From: Kaistia hirudinis
Lineage (GTDB): Bacteria > Pseudomonadota > Alphaproteobacteria > Rhizobiales > Kaistiaceae
Direction of reading: 5' to 3'
NCBI RefSeq assembly: GCF_014196455.1
Contig: NZ_JACIDS010000007.1
Location: forward strand, 26,227-90,226
DNA length: 64,000 nucleotides
The notes under the pieces are model-generated. The model was not told where the DNA came from and ran no database searches. It worked only from the letters and a program-made list of their open reading frames with translations. Below are positions 1-8,739 of the stretch, piece by piece. How positions within the stretch are numbered: position 1 is the stretch's first letter; every line of letters starts with the position of its first letter. A program made the translations under genes and the position numbers.

Positions 1-1233
1 GACGGAAAGCTCTTCGATTTGCCCGGCGCCGCGCAGATGATTTTCTCCGATCTCGGTGCGATCAGCGTCGAGAAGACGCGCGGCTTCTCGGCCTATCGCT
101 GGATTCGCGACGAGCTGGTCCGTATGGGCGTGCCAGCATCGGAAATCGCCTTCATGCAGGACTTCAAGAAGTCCGAGGCCAAGCAGCGGCTGTTCGGCGA
201 TGTCCGCGCCGGCAAGGTCCGATTCCTGATCGGTTCCTCGGAGACCATGGGCACCGGCGTCAATGCCCAGCTTCGGCTGAAGGCGCTGCATCATCTCGAT
301 GTGCCCTGGCTGCCTTCCCAGATCGAACAGCGCGAGGGGCGGATCGTGCGGCAGGGCAACCAGCATGACGAGGTCGATATTTTTGCCTATGCCACCGAGG
401 GCTCGATGGACGCGCAGATGTGGCAGAACAACGAGCGGAAAGCCCGTTTCATCGCGGCGGCGCTCTCAGGCGACACCTCGATCCGCCGGCTGGAAGATCT
501 CGGCGGGGGGCAGGCCAACCAGTTCGCCATGGCCAAGGCAATCGCCTCGGGCGACCAGCGGCTGATGCAGAAAGCCGGGCTGGAGGCCGATATCGCGCGG
601 CTCGAGCGTCTGCGCGCTGCGCATGATGACGACCAGTTCGCGATCCGTCGCCAGATCCGCGATGCCGAGCGCGATATCGCGCACGCGACCCGGCGCATCG
701 AAGAGATCGGACAGGATATCGCCCGCGCCGTCCCAACTGGAGGCGAGGCCTTCGCGATGACGGTGAACGGCGCCCCTCACTCCGAACGCAAAGCTGCCGG
801 CCGCGCCCTGATGAAGGAAATCCTGACTCTCGTGCAACTCCAGCACGAAGGCGAGACCGTGATCGCCGTGATTGGCGGGTTCGAGTTGGACTATTCGGGC
901 GAGCGCTTCGGCAAGGACGGTTATCGCTATGATACCGTGCTCAGGTGCAGCGGCGCCGATCACGAGATCGAATTGCCGGTCACCGTCACGCCGCTCGGCG
1001 CGGTCTCACGGCTGGAGCGTGCGCTCGGCGGGTTCGAGGACGAACGGGAAGGCTGTCGTCGGCGGCTTGCCGATGCCGAGCGGCGGCTGGCCTCCTACTG
1101 CTCGCGCCAGGGCGGGAACTTCGCCTTCGCCGGGGAGCTCACCGATAAGCGGCGGCAGCTCGCCGAAATCGAGGCGGCGCTGGCGACCGATGTCGAAGGG
1201 TTGCGGGGGGATGGAGAGCGGCAGGCCGCATAG
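1..1233 (+). CDS. C-terminal part of giant plasmid helicase (SNF2/strawberry-notch-like, often fused to methylase), 5' truncated
   Basis: The reading frame is open from base 1, so the gene begins outside the window; about 410 residues are visible. The first ~130 residues hold a helicase C-terminal (superfamily 2) module: an SSETMGTGVNAQ segment, then QREGRIVRQGN, which is the arginine-finger motif VI. A long charged helical tail follows, with ARLERLRAAHDD and repeated RRQIRDAERD-like heptads that suggest a coiled coil. Proteins of this kind on alphaproteobacterial plasmids are usually about 1,500-1,700 residues, with an N-terminal N6-adenine methylase-like domain. Whether this copy has that domain cannot be seen. 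It probably acts on incoming or plasmid DNA, for example in restriction evasion; that role is inference. It ends 275 bp before the ParB-like gene. Confidence 0.8.
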   Translation, partial: DGKLFDLPGAAQMIFSDLGAISVEKTRGFSAYRWIRDELVRMGVPASEIAFMQDFKKSEAKQRLFGDVRAGKVRFLIGSSETMGTGVNAQLRLKALHHLDVPWLPSQIEQREGRIVRQGNQHDEVDIFAYATEGSMDAQMWQNNERKARFIAAALSGDTSIRRLEDLGGGQANQFAMAKAIASGDQRLMQKAGLEADIARLERLRAAHDDDQFAIRRQIRDAERDIAHATRRIEEIGQDIARAVPTGGEAFAMTVNGAPHSERKAAGRALMKEILTLVQLQHEGETVIAVIGGFELDYSGERFGKDGYRYDTVLRCSGADHEIELPVTVTPLGAVSRLERALGGFEDEREGCRRRLADAERRLASYCSRQGGNFAFAGELTDKRRQLAEIEAALATDVEGLRGDGERQAA

Positions 1234-1340
1234 AAGGGACGGAAGGGTGGTGAGAAAGAGGGGGGGGGAAAACCCTCCTCGCGGATCGGCCGTGCCGGTG
1301 ACGCTACTATCGCTCAACCGCGGCCTGCGCGATCCCGGCC

Positions 1341-1507
1341 CGTCGTCCTGCGCAGGGCTTGAAGCCCCGCTTGGCCGGCCGGGCAGGGATGCTCGCCCGC
1401 AGTTGCACCGGCCCGTCCGCTCCGCGGGCCGGGGGATGTCTTCGGGAAGAAGACGGAACAGGACCGGGGTGATGCCTCGCGTCCATAGCCCGGCAAGGAG
1501 CATTCCG
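1341..1507 (+). promoter_or_regulatory. Structured 5' leader A (CCTGCGC-hairpin motif) of the ParB-like gene
   Basis: A CCTGCGC heptamer at 1347-1353 is followed directly by a GGGCT/AGCCC hairpin (1355-1367). A larger GC-rich hairpin with a GGCCCG/CGGGCC stem follows around 1418-1433. A GTCTTC/GAAGAC stem lies before the Shine-Dalgarno AAGGAG (1495-1500). The same arrangement precedes three other genes in this window, at 5233, 6167 and 8770. A cis-acting RNA is inferred; the repeated motif itself is seen directly. Confidence 0.5.
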
Positions 1508-3223
1508 ATGCAGATTATGAAGGTGGATCCGCGCGCGCTGAAGGAGAATCCCGACCGCACGCGGCAGACCAGATCCACGCCGCAGGCCGATGCCCTGCTG
1601 CTGGCCACCATCAAGGCGGTCGGCATCGTGCAGCCCCCGGTGATCGCGCCGGAGAGCGGCGGGGGGAACGGCTACATCATCGATTCCGGTCATCGCCGGG
1701 TGAAGCAGGCGATCAAGGCGGGCCTCGAGGAGATCGAGGTGCTGGTGGTCGACGCCGCCAACGACAATGGCGCCATGCGCTCCATGGTGGAGAACATCGC
1801 CCGTGAGCCGCTGAACCCGGTCGACCAGTGGCGGGCGATCGAGCGGCTGGTCGCGCTCGGCTGGACCGAGGAGGCGATCGCCGTGGCGCTGGCCCTGCCG
1901 GTGCGCCAGATCCGCAAGCTCCGGCTGCTCGCCAATGTGCTGCCGGCGATGCTGGACCAGATGGCCAAGGGCGATATGCCGAACGAGCAGCAGCTGCGCA
2001 CCATCGCCGCCGCTTCGCTCGAGGAGCAGCGCGAGGTCTGGAAGGCACACAAGCCGAAGAAGGGGGACCCGCAGGCCGCGTGGTGGAGCATTGCCAATGG
2101 GCTCACGAAGAAGCGCATGTATGCACGTGATGCCAGCTTCGGCGAGGACCTCGCCCGGGCCTACGGCATCGAATGGACCGAGGACCTGTTCGCGCCGGCC
2201 GATGAGGACTCGCGCTACACCACACAGGTCGAGGCCTTCCTCGGCGCCCAGCAGGAGTGGATGACGAGCCACCTGCCGAAGAAGGGGATCATCACCGAGG
2301 CCAATAGCTGGGGCCAGCCGGAATTGCCGAAGAAGGCCGAGCGGGTTCATGGCAAGCCGGGCAAGGGCGATTGCACCGCGATGTATCTCGACCGCGAGGG
2401 CAAGGTGCAGAGCGTGCATTACCGCATGCCCGTGGAGAAGAAGCCGAAGGGCACGGACACCTTCGGCGCTGAGGATGTCGGGACGCTGGCGAAGCCGCGC
2501 CCGGAGGTGACGCGCAAGGGCATCGAGATGATCGGTGACCTTCGCACCGATGCGCTGCACGAGGCGCTGTCCCGCGCGCCGATCGAGGACGACACGCTGA
2601 TGGCGCTGTTGGTGCTCGCCTTCGCCGGGCAGAACGTGCGCGTCGACTCCGGCGCCAGCGGGGAATTCCGTTGGGGCCGTCGCCTCGGGCGTCATGCCGC
2701 GGGGCTGTTCGATCAGGAGGGCAAGCTCACCTTCGACAGCGATATGCTGCGCATCGCGGCCCGCGGCGTGCTGATCGATGTTCTCTCGTGCCGGGAGAAT
2801 GCGACGAAGTCGGGCCTCATCGCTCTCGTCGCCGGCGACGTCGTCGGTGCGGATGGCTTCCTGCCCAATATGGGCACGGAGGAGTTCCTGTCCTGCTTGT
2901 CCCGCCCGGCGCTGGAAGCTGCCTGCAAGGACACGCCGGTCCTGCCGCGCCAGCGCGTCAAGGACACGCGCGCCGCGCTCGTCGAGCACTTCGGGGCGGG
3001 ATACTTCGTCCACACCTCGGCCCTGTTCGCGCCGGATGCCGTCGCGTTGAACGGGTGGCTCACCGAGAACAGTGTCGTCGCGGACGAGGACGACGGCACG
3101 CCGGTCGATCAGGACGAGCGCGACGGCGATGAGCCCATCGAGCCGGCGCACGACTTCGACGCGGATGAAGACGGCTTCGACGAGGCGGGTATCCCCGAGG
3201 GCTTCCGCGAAGCCGCCGAATAG
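1508..3223 (+). CDS. ParB/RepB-domain nuclease-like plasmid protein
   Basis: This 571-residue protein has a ParB N-terminal domain in its first ~95 residues. It carries ENPDRTR, a GYIIDSGHRRVKQA motif (the GHRR box of ParB/sulfiredoxin folds) and ENIAREPLNPVDQWRAI, the usual ParB linker into a helix-turn-helix. The remaining ~400 residues match no domain I know, and the tail is very acidic. The ATG at 1508 is chosen because AAGGAG lies 7 bases upstream and the ParB domain begins at once; the frame is open further upstream but has no ribosome site or conserved sequence. It is unlikely to be the partition ParB, because RepB at 56.5 kb fills that role. It belongs to the accessory ParB-like family next to the giant helicase on many such plasmids. 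A hairpin terminator follows. Confidence 0.85.
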   Translation: MQIMKVDPRALKENPDRTRQTRSTPQADALLLATIKAVGIVQPPVIAPESGGGNGYIIDSGHRRVKQAIKAGLEEIEVLVVDAANDNGAMRSMVENIAREPLNPVDQWRAIERLVALGWTEEAIAVALALPVRQIRKLRLLANVLPAMLDQMAKGDMPNEQQLRTIAAASLEEQREVWKAHKPKKGDPQAAWWSIANGLTKKRMYARDASFGEDLARAYGIEWTEDLFAPADEDSRYTTQVEAFLGAQQEWMTSHLPKKGIITEANSWGQPELPKKAERVHGKPGKGDCTAMYLDREGKVQSVHYRMPVEKKPKGTDTFGAEDVGTLAKPRPEVTRKGIEMIGDLRTDALHEALSRAPIEDDTLMALLVLAFAGQNVRVDSGASGEFRWGRRLGRHAAGLFDQEGKLTFDSDMLRIAARGVLIDVLSCRENATKSGLIALVAGDVVGADGFLPNMGTEEFLSCLSRPALEAACKDTPVLPRQRVKDTRAALVEHFGAGYFVHTSALFAPDAVALNGWLTENSVVADEDDGTPVDQDERDGDEPIEPAHDFDADEDGFDEAGIPEGFREAAE

Positions 3224-3257
3224 TGGCTCCCCCTCCCCCTCTTGCCGAATGCCCTCG

Positions 3258-3290
3258 CCGCCGCCGGTCAGCCCGGCGGCGGTCATGTTT
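3258..3290 (+). terminator. Strong stem-loop terminator after ParB-like gene
   Basis: A perfect 10-bp stem (CCGCCGCCGG at 3258-3267 with CCGGCGGCGG at 3273-3282) encloses a 5-nt loop and is followed by TCATGTTTT. It separates the ParB-like gene from the next gene, which has its own Shine-Dalgarno. Confidence 0.7.
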
Positions 3291-3316
3291 TCACGCCCGC
3301 ACACAAGGAGGACCTC

Positions 3317-3790
3317 ATGTCCGCGCACATCATCCATGACCATGCTCCCATCGGTTCCCTCGTCGCCTGGTCCGACGGCACGCCGCGCCCGCCCGAGCGG
3401 CACCGGAAGAAGCTCGCAGCCTGGCAGAGCCGCAACAGCCGTGGGCGGCTGATCAGCAAAGGCGGTGGCCGCGCGATCGGGAATCTCTCGCTCTCGGCCA
3501 CCTTCACCCTGCACGAGGCGGATTACGGTGCCGATGGTGTCATCGCCATTCGTGTCCATCGGATCTTTTCGGTGGAATCCGCGCTCAGCTTCACCATCGT
3601 TGAGCGGCCCGCGATCGGTTCGGTGCGCGTGTTCGACCGTGCCGGCGAGAACGCCGAGCTGGTCTACCTCGCGCCACATCGCGCCGCGGCGGAGGAATGG
3701 CTGTCACGGCACGGTTATCCGCGTGCCGTGCTCGATGAGGTGACGGAAGACGAGGTCGGCGCCGATATCGTCGAAGGGAGAGCGGCATGA
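3317..3790 (+). CDS. Hypothetical plasmid protein (157 aa)
   Basis: I do not recognise a family. The start at 3317 has an excellent AAGGAGG (3305-3311) six bases away; an in-frame start at 3242 would have to cross the terminator hairpin. The protein is soluble, with no signal or membrane segment, and begins MSAHIIHDHAPIGSLVAWSDG. Its middle is a basic RHRKK...SRGRL stretch followed by beta-rich sequence, and the last third is acidic. Its stop overlaps the next start by 4 bp (ATGA), so the two are translationally coupled. With the next two genes it forms a three-gene unit of unknowns that recurs beside ArdC and DUF736 genes on related plasmids, from general knowledge. Confidence 0.75.
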   Translation: MSAHIIHDHAPIGSLVAWSDGTPRPPERHRKKLAAWQSRNSRGRLISKGGGRAIGNLSLSATFTLHEADYGADGVIAIRVHRIFSVESALSFTIVERPAIGSVRVFDRAGENAELVYLAPHRAAAEEWLSRHGYPRAVLDEVTEDEVGADIVEGRAA

Positions 3791-4662
3791 CCATCCCCCT
3801 TCCTTCCGGAAGCCCTGCGATGGTGGCACCGACTTTCGGCATCTCCGCCGATGGCCTCCCAGTTGCGCGCATCGGCGACAACGCCTTCGCTATGCTGCCC
3901 GGTCGCGACGGCCGGCATTACCTCGCCAGCGGCTGGAAGATCGGCCGGTCGCTGGCCGAATGGCGGCGGGATGATTTCTACGGCCATTCCGGCGAGATCG
4001 CCGACGAGGCGGCGTTCCGTGCTCGGGTGCTGGAGCATGCCGAGCACCAGCGCGAACAGCAGGCGCTCGGACGGCGCGAGATTTCCTCTCCCGCCCACAC
4101 GCCATGGGGACCCTCGCAGGGGGCGATCGTCTATGCCGAGGGTGTCGAGTGTCATTCTACCGCCGGCCACGGCGGCTTCAAACTTTCGGCCGAGCGCAAT
4201 CGCAAGGTTGATCCTGTGCTGCGGGTTGCGGGCGGCTTCTACGAGGAGGATGAGGCCTGGGCGATCGTGGCAATCACCTTCCCGCATCTGTTCACCAGCT
4301 TCGAGCGGCGCTGCGCCGAACGCACCATGAAGGATTCATGGCCGGATGCCTGGGAGACGATCTTCGGGACGATCCTCACTCCTGGTGAATCGCGGGAGAA
4401 GGACCGTAGGGCTTTCGAAGCCGCGCATGCAGAGGATTGGGTCGTGATCTCGGCGATCACGTCGGAGCAGCAGCCGGGGTTCGTCGAATGCGTCGCGGCA
4501 CCGGGCGGGTATCGTGGATCGGGAACGGAGGAGCGGCGCTTCCTTGTTCCGTCGGATGACTACACGCTCGGCCGCTTCGGCTTCGTCATCGATCCCGACC
4601 GCCACGCCGTCTATGGCGGACCGTCGAGTTTCATCGGCTGGCAGGAGAGGACCGCGACATGA
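3787..4662 (+). CDS. DUF7007-like hypothetical protein
   Basis: A 291-residue soluble protein of unknown function. From memory it resembles the plasmid family now called DUF7007, but I could not check this. Visible features are a charged region at residues ~75-105 (EHQREQQALGRRE), a TPWGPSQGAIVYAEGV segment near 107-125 and a CHSTAGHGGFKLS stretch just after, which is reminiscent of a conserved core. A second conserved-looking part is GGFYEEDEAWAIV. It is coupled by ATGA overlaps to the genes on both sides, so the three products are probably made together. No catalytic motif is evident. Confidence 0.75.
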   Translation: MTIPLPSGSPAMVAPTFGISADGLPVARIGDNAFAMLPGRDGRHYLASGWKIGRSLAEWRRDDFYGHSGEIADEAAFRARVLEHAEHQREQQALGRREISSPAHTPWGPSQGAIVYAEGVECHSTAGHGGFKLSAERNRKVDPVLRVAGGFYEEDEAWAIVAITFPHLFTSFERRCAERTMKDSWPDAWETIFGTILTPGESREKDRRAFEAAHAEDWVVISAITSEQQPGFVECVAAPGGYRGSGTEERRFLVPSDDYTLGRFGFVIDPDRHAVYGGPSSFIGWQERTAT

Positions 4663-4988
4663 CCCCTCCATCCGAGGTCCGCGTCCAGCTCGCGCGCATG
4701 GAGGAGGCGCGCCGGGAGACCCAGCGCCAGCTTGACCTGATCGACCGGCAGATCATGCGGCACATGACGGTGCTCATCCCACGGCGCCAGCCGAAGCGCA
4801 CGGGCTACCGGCATGGTAAGCCGCCCGATCCCAACGCCTTCCTTGAGCGCTACCGTTCACATCTCGCAGCACTGACCGCCGAGCGCCAGCCCGAGGTCGA
4901 CGCCCTGTCCCGGAGGCTGGCTCATCAGGACCAGGCGATCGCCGTTCTCCGTGTGCGTCATGGTCTCGTCCTGCCGCGGGTCGCCTGA
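4659..4988 (+). CDS. Small coiled-coil hypothetical protein (109 aa)
   Basis: The third gene of the coupled set; its ATG overlaps the previous stop by 4 bp. The protein is basic and almost entirely helical. Residues ~5-40 (RVQLARMEEARRETQRQLDLI) and ~60-95 look like two antiparallel coiled-coil helices. It may be a nucleic-acid-binding or scaffold partner of its neighbours; that is inference only. No family was recognised. Confidence 0.7.
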   Translation: MTPPSEVRVQLARMEEARRETQRQLDLIDRQIMRHMTVLIPRRQPKRTGYRHGKPPDPNAFLERYRSHLAALTAERQPEVDALSRRLAHQDQAIAVLRVRHGLVLPRVA

Positions 4989-5220
4989 TTGCGCGGGTTG
5001 GAGCAGGACCTTCTCTCCCGGGCCGTTCTGGGAGCGACCGTCGAGGGGGAACGGAGGTCGTCGGGCGGCGTGGATCTTATCCTTTTCCCGGTTGCCGTGT
5101 TCCTCTCAACCCCCGCTCACCGGCATCACCTCGGGTTTGCTGCGGTCTGAACCGTCTGCCAGGCGCTTCAAGGTCGCGTGCCGCGCCGCGTGGCGGCCGG
5201 GCCTCGCCGATCTCGACAGA

Positions 5221-5400
5221 CCGGGCCCGCGTCCTGCGCGAGGGCTGACGCCCTGCTGGTCCGCCGACCCTGTCCGCTCGCCTTCGCAAGGGCCGGACCC
5301 TGAACCGCCCGGCGGCCGCCGGTTCCTTTTGACCGCACCCGAGGGGACGCCGGCAAGCGGTGGACAGACCTCGGGAGATGAAACCGGAAAGGAATACATC
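5221..5400 (+). promoter_or_regulatory. Structured 5' leader B (CCTGCGC-hairpin motif)
   Basis: CCTGCGC at 5233-5239 is followed by an AGGGC/GCCCT hairpin (5241-5254) with a TGAC loop, then GC-rich pairing around GTCCG...CGGAC. A CCCGAGG/CCTCGGG pairing comes just before the GAAAGGA ribosome site at 5386-5392. It is the second copy of the motif. The wider stretch 4989-5400 holds no gene that I can support. Confidence 0.5.
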
Positions 5401-5988
5401 ATGGCCAAGACCGCCCCGTCCTCCCGTCACTCCGCCCGCGTCGTTTCCCTGAGAAAGGGCACCACCGTTGAGATGGTCCGCCTTGCCTGCCCGGATGCCA
5501 CGCAGATGACCCTGATCGCCGAGAGCTTCGGACTTCCGATCCTCGACAGCGACGGCATCCGCGACCAGCATGAGCGCCTGATCGTCGAGACCGCCGATGG
5601 CCTGAAGGAAGGGCTCGGTGAACGGGCGATGCAGATCCACCTGCAGCGCATCGTCGGCGCCTATGTCGGCTCGGCCCATGGTGCCGGACAGTTCTACAGC
5701 CGGGCTGTGACCGAGGCGCGCGATGCCACCGCCAAGGCGGCGAACGGCATGCGCGACGAGGATCGCGACGGTCCGGTCGGCTTCGACAGCGGCGCCCAGC
5801 GCAAGCGCGAGTTCGCGGCGGACATGGGACTTCAGGCCCATGCGCTCAGGATGGCCGTCGAGGGCGCGGTTGCCGCCTACGAGCTGATCGTTGGCGAGGC
5901 GTGGAAGCCCTTCGAGCGGCAGGTCGAGAACCCCGGCCAGAGCGTCGACCGCAAGGCGGCCGAACTCCAGATGGCGGCTCTCGGCTGA
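5401..5988 (+). CDS. Hypothetical plasmid protein (195 aa), helical
   Basis: The ATG at 5401 has GAAAGGA about 8 bases upstream and follows the structured leader. I know no characterised family. The sequence is mostly helical, with ALA/GLU-rich stretches (RAVTEARDATAKAANGM; RMAVEGAVAAYELIVGEAWKPFERQ). The N-terminus is basic and Ser-rich, which could contact nucleic acid. There is no signal peptide or membrane segment. It is monocistronic: a leader stands before it and a clear terminator after it. Its place next to ArdC-like and ParB-like genes suggests a plasmid establishment or maintenance role, but nothing in the sequence shows this. Confidence 0.75.
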   Translation: MAKTAPSSRHSARVVSLRKGTTVEMVRLACPDATQMTLIAESFGLPILDSDGIRDQHERLIVETADGLKEGLGERAMQIHLQRIVGAYVGSAHGAGQFYSRAVTEARDATAKAANGMRDEDRDGPVGFDSGAQRKREFAADMGLQAHALRMAVEGAVAAYELIVGEAWKPFERQVENPGQSVDRKAAELQMAALG

Positions 5989-5996
5989 GCCGCCTC

Positions 5997-6022
5997 GGGC
6001 GGGGCGTCAGTCCCGCCCTTTT
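5997..6022 (+). terminator. Rho-independent terminator
   Basis: Stem GGGCGGG (5997-6003) pairs with CCCGCCC (6012-6018) around an 8-nt loop and is followed by TTTT. It lies immediately downstream of the 195-residue unknown. Confidence 0.85.
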
Positions 6023-6135
6023 CGCTTCCTCTCTCTACCTTCTTCTCGGCCGGTCTCGCGATGCAAGGTCAGCCTTTTTGATGTCGCGGCGCAGGGAAAA
6101 AAGGAGAACGAGAGAGCGGCTCGCGCTCGCACCCC

Positions 6136-6299
6136 GTCCCGGGCGTGGTCCTGCCGGGCCCGGCGGCCTGCGCAACGGCTGCGCCGTCCTCCACTGACGT
6201 TCCGGTCCTGCGGATGCGCAGCCCTCCTGATCGACCCGGCTTCAGGACCGCCGTGACGGGGTCGCGATCGGCGCGACCTCCGGGACGGAGGTTCAGCAT
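6136..6299 (+). promoter_or_regulatory. Structured 5' leader C (CCTGCGC-hairpin motif) of the ArdC-like gene
   Basis: CCTGCGC at 6167-6173 is followed by a CGGC/GCCG hairpin (6176-6186), then GCGCCGTCCTCCA (6181-6193), which recurs in leader D. A GGTCCTG...CAGGACC long-range stem follows. A perfect GGTCGCG/CGCGACC hairpin lies just upstream of the ribosome site GGGACGGAGG. Confidence 0.5.
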
Positions 6300-7226
6300 A
6301 TGAGCAGGAAAGAAGAAAAGCCGCGCGTAGACATCTATGCGCGGATCACGGAGAGGATCGTGGCGGATCTGGAAAAGGGTGTGCGGCCCTGGATGCAGCC
6401 CTGGCGTTCCACGAATGCGATCGGCCGGGTGACGCGGCCGCTACGGCATAATGGCTTGCCCTATTCTGGCATGAACGTGCTGCTGCTGTGGTCCGAAGCG
6501 ATGGCGCGCGGCTATGTCTCGCCGGTCTGGATGACGTTCAAGCAGGCGATCGAGCTCGGCGGCGCGGTGCGCAAGGGCGAGACTGGCACCATGGTGGTCT
6601 TCGCCAGCCGCTTCACCAAGGCCGAGACCGATGGTCATGGCGGCGAGGTCGAGCGGGAAATCCCCTTCCTGAAGGCCTATACCGCCTTCAACGTCGCGCA
6701 GATCGACGGGCTGCCGGAGCGCTATTATGCGAAGGCGGAGCCGGTTTGCGATCCGATCGAACGGATCGAGGAGGCCGACCGCTTCTTCGCCAATACCGGC
6801 GCGATGATCCGGCATGGCGGTGATCGCGCCTTCTATTCCCCCGGCAGCGACCATATCCAGATGCCGCCGTTCCAGACGTTCCGCGATGCGGAGAGCTACG
6901 TCGCCGTCCTCAGCCATGAGGCCACCCATTGGACATCGGCGTCCCATCGCGTGAACCGTGATCTCAGCCGCTATGGCAGGGACAGGAGCGAACGCGCGCG
7001 CGAGGAGCTCATCGCGGAACTCGGGAGCTGCTTCCTCTGCGCCGATCTCGGCATCGTTCCCGAGCTGGAGCCGCGGCCGGACCATGCGAGCTATCTGGAT
7101 TCCTGGCTGAAGGTTTTGGCCGAGGACAAGCGGGCGATCTTCTCGGCCGCCGCCCATGCGCAACGCGCTGTCGCGTTCCTGCACGGACTGCAGCCGGCGG
7201 CTGCCGAGGATCGGGAGGCCGCCTGA
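6300..7226 (+). CDS. ArdC-like antirestriction protein: ssDNA-binding domain plus zincin-like metallopeptidase
   Basis: The protein has 308 residues. The N-terminal ~130 residues form the ArdC-type ssDNA-binding domain: DIYARITERIVADLE, a PWMQPW motif and NGLPYSGMNVLLLW. The C-terminal half is a zincin-like domain with HEATHW (the HExxH zinc site, near residue 205) and a downstream ELIAELGSCF glutamate helix. ArdC proteins coat incoming single-stranded plasmid DNA and protect it from host restriction during conjugation; that role is established for the family and assumed here. Its stop overlaps the next ATG by one base (TGATG), indicating coupling. The start has GGGACGGAGG upstream. Confidence 0.88.
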   Translation: MSRKEEKPRVDIYARITERIVADLEKGVRPWMQPWRSTNAIGRVTRPLRHNGLPYSGMNVLLLWSEAMARGYVSPVWMTFKQAIELGGAVRKGETGTMVVFASRFTKAETDGHGGEVEREIPFLKAYTAFNVAQIDGLPERYYAKAEPVCDPIERIEEADRFFANTGAMIRHGGDRAFYSPGSDHIQMPPFQTFRDAESYVAVLSHEATHWTSASHRVNRDLSRYGRDRSERAREELIAELGSCFLCADLGIVPELEPRPDHASYLDSWLKVLAEDKRAIFSAAAHAQRAVAFLHGLQPAAAEDREAA

Positions 7227-8167
7227 TGTTGCAGGCTCCGATCATCTCAGGGGAGGGCGACAAGCCCTCCCCGATCCGGCTGCGTGCGCTCTCGCTCGGA
7301 GCCGGCGTCCAGTCCACCACCATGGCGTTGCTTGCCGCTCATGGCGAGATCGGTCCCATGCCCGACTGCGCCATCTTCGCCGATACCGGCTGGGAGCCGA
7401 AGGCGGTCTATGATCATCTCGCCTGGCTGATGTCGCCCAATGTGCTACCGTTTCCGGTGCATGTCGTCTCGGCAGGCAATATCCGTGACCAGCTCGTGCA
7501 GGCGGGTGAAGGGCGTCGTTGGGCCTCGGTTCCGGCCTTCGCGAAGACCGTCACGCCGGCTGGCGCCGAGGTGCCGGTTTTCGACGCGGACGATGAGGGC
7601 GAACTGATCGAGGTCGCCACACGGCGCACCACGACGGAGACCGTCTCGATAGGCATGATCCGCCGCCAATGCACGAGCGACTTCAAGATCGTGCCGATCC
7701 GCCGGAAGATCCGCGAGCTCGCCGGGCTCACCCGCAAGCGCTCGCCCTCTTTCCCGGTCGTGGAATCCTGGATCGGCATCTCGACCGACGAGATCGTGCG
7801 CGCGAAGCCGGGCTTCGAGGCTTGGCAGGTCAAACGCTTCCCGCTGATCGAGAAGCGCCTCAGCCGGCGGGATTGCCTCGCCTGGCTGCGCCGGCACGGC
7901 TACCCCGAGCCCCCGAAATCCGCCTGTATCGGTTGCCCGTTCCACGACAATCGCCGTTGGCGGCATATGCGCGACCATGACCCGGAAGCCTGGGCGGATG
8001 CGGTCGAAGTCGACCGCGCCTTGCGCAACGGTCTGCGCGGGATACGCGGCGAGGTGTTCCTGCACCGAACATGCGTCCCGCTCGACGAGGCAGATCTCTC
8101 CACCGCCGCCGATCGCGGTCAGCTCGATCTCTGGCCAAATGAGTGCGAGGGCATGTGCGGGGTCTGA
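7226..8167 (+). CDS. PP-loop ATPase, phosphoadenosine phosphosulfate reductase-like
   Basis: The 313-residue protein has an N-terminal nucleotide-binding loop, SLGAGVQSTTMALL (residues ~24-37), and an IFADTGWEP motif, both typical of PAPS-reductase/adenine-nucleotide alpha-hydrolase folds. An RRQCTSDFKI segment near residue 145 and a CIGCPFH pair near 230 supply conserved cysteines. True assimilatory CysH is unlikely, because the gene lies between plasmid antirestriction genes and has no sulfur-assimilation neighbours. Mobile-element members of this group are related to DndC-type PP-loop proteins of DNA phosphorothioation, but no dnd partners are present. It is coupled to the ArdC-like gene by a 1-bp overlap, so a shared DNA-protection role is possible but unproven. 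Confidence 0.82.
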   Translation: MLQAPIISGEGDKPSPIRLRALSLGAGVQSTTMALLAAHGEIGPMPDCAIFADTGWEPKAVYDHLAWLMSPNVLPFPVHVVSAGNIRDQLVQAGEGRRWASVPAFAKTVTPAGAEVPVFDADDEGELIEVATRRTTTETVSIGMIRRQCTSDFKIVPIRRKIRELAGLTRKRSPSFPVVESWIGISTDEIVRAKPGFEAWQVKRFPLIEKRLSRRDCLAWLRRHGYPEPPKSACIGCPFHDNRRWRHMRDHDPEAWADAVEVDRALRNGLRGIRGEVFLHRTCVPLDEADLSTAADRGQLDLWPNECEGMCGV

Positions 8168-8739
8168 TCCCTGGCTTCCAACCTGCCCGCGCCAGCGTCA
8201 GCGTTCCCGCGCCAGTCGTCCTGCTGCCGTAGGCCCACTCACCGAGCAGCGGGCCTGATCGACGACGTGCAGCATCAACTCCGGCCGCTGGCGATTGGGA
8301 ATGCCGGTTTTCTGCGGCGCGCGACCCAAACGGAGCGGTGCGCCGAGGGGATGGAACGCCGCAGCGCCCAGTTGACGAAGGACATCGGCAGCCTCCAATG
8401 CCCGGCGGTTCCGTGATTGCAGCAAGAGAGTTCGGTGCAAGGTTGATCCTGCCGTTCTCTCGCCGTTCCATGCGATTTCCGCTGCGCGTAGACAAGATGG
8501 TACAGGCGGACATACGGATAGGCATTGTCGACCTTCACCGTGCAGCATTTGGGCCTTGGAATGTGGCCCGTGCTGCAAACCTCGTAATGCCTCCTCTGCA
8601 TCGGTCTCGGCGTCATGAGCCGGGCTTCTCCCTAGACCGCTGACTGAGGTGCGGCCAATGCGGCCTTTCTTTCTGGCGTATCTCACATCGGGTCCGGCTG
8701 CTGCGCAGCCCGCCCTCGATCCCGCAACAGCACGTTCCC
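8168..8739. other. Gene-poor interval
   Basis: I support no gene in these 570 bases. Several frames are open on both strands but give Arg/Pro/Ser-rich products with no family resemblance and no ribosome site. One leftward frame (8275-8616, 113 residues) is the least implausible. Confidence 0.5.

Noticed and set aside
1307..3679. A 790-codon open frame on the minus strand
   Set aside because: It is a complete shadow of the ParB-like gene and its neighbours. The product is Arg/Leu/His-rich with no domain, and it crosses a strong terminator and two Shine-Dalgarno sites of real genes.
8275..8616. 113-codon leftward frame in the gap before DUF736
   Set aside because: Plausible composition but no ribosome site, domain or neighbour support; left as gene-poor.
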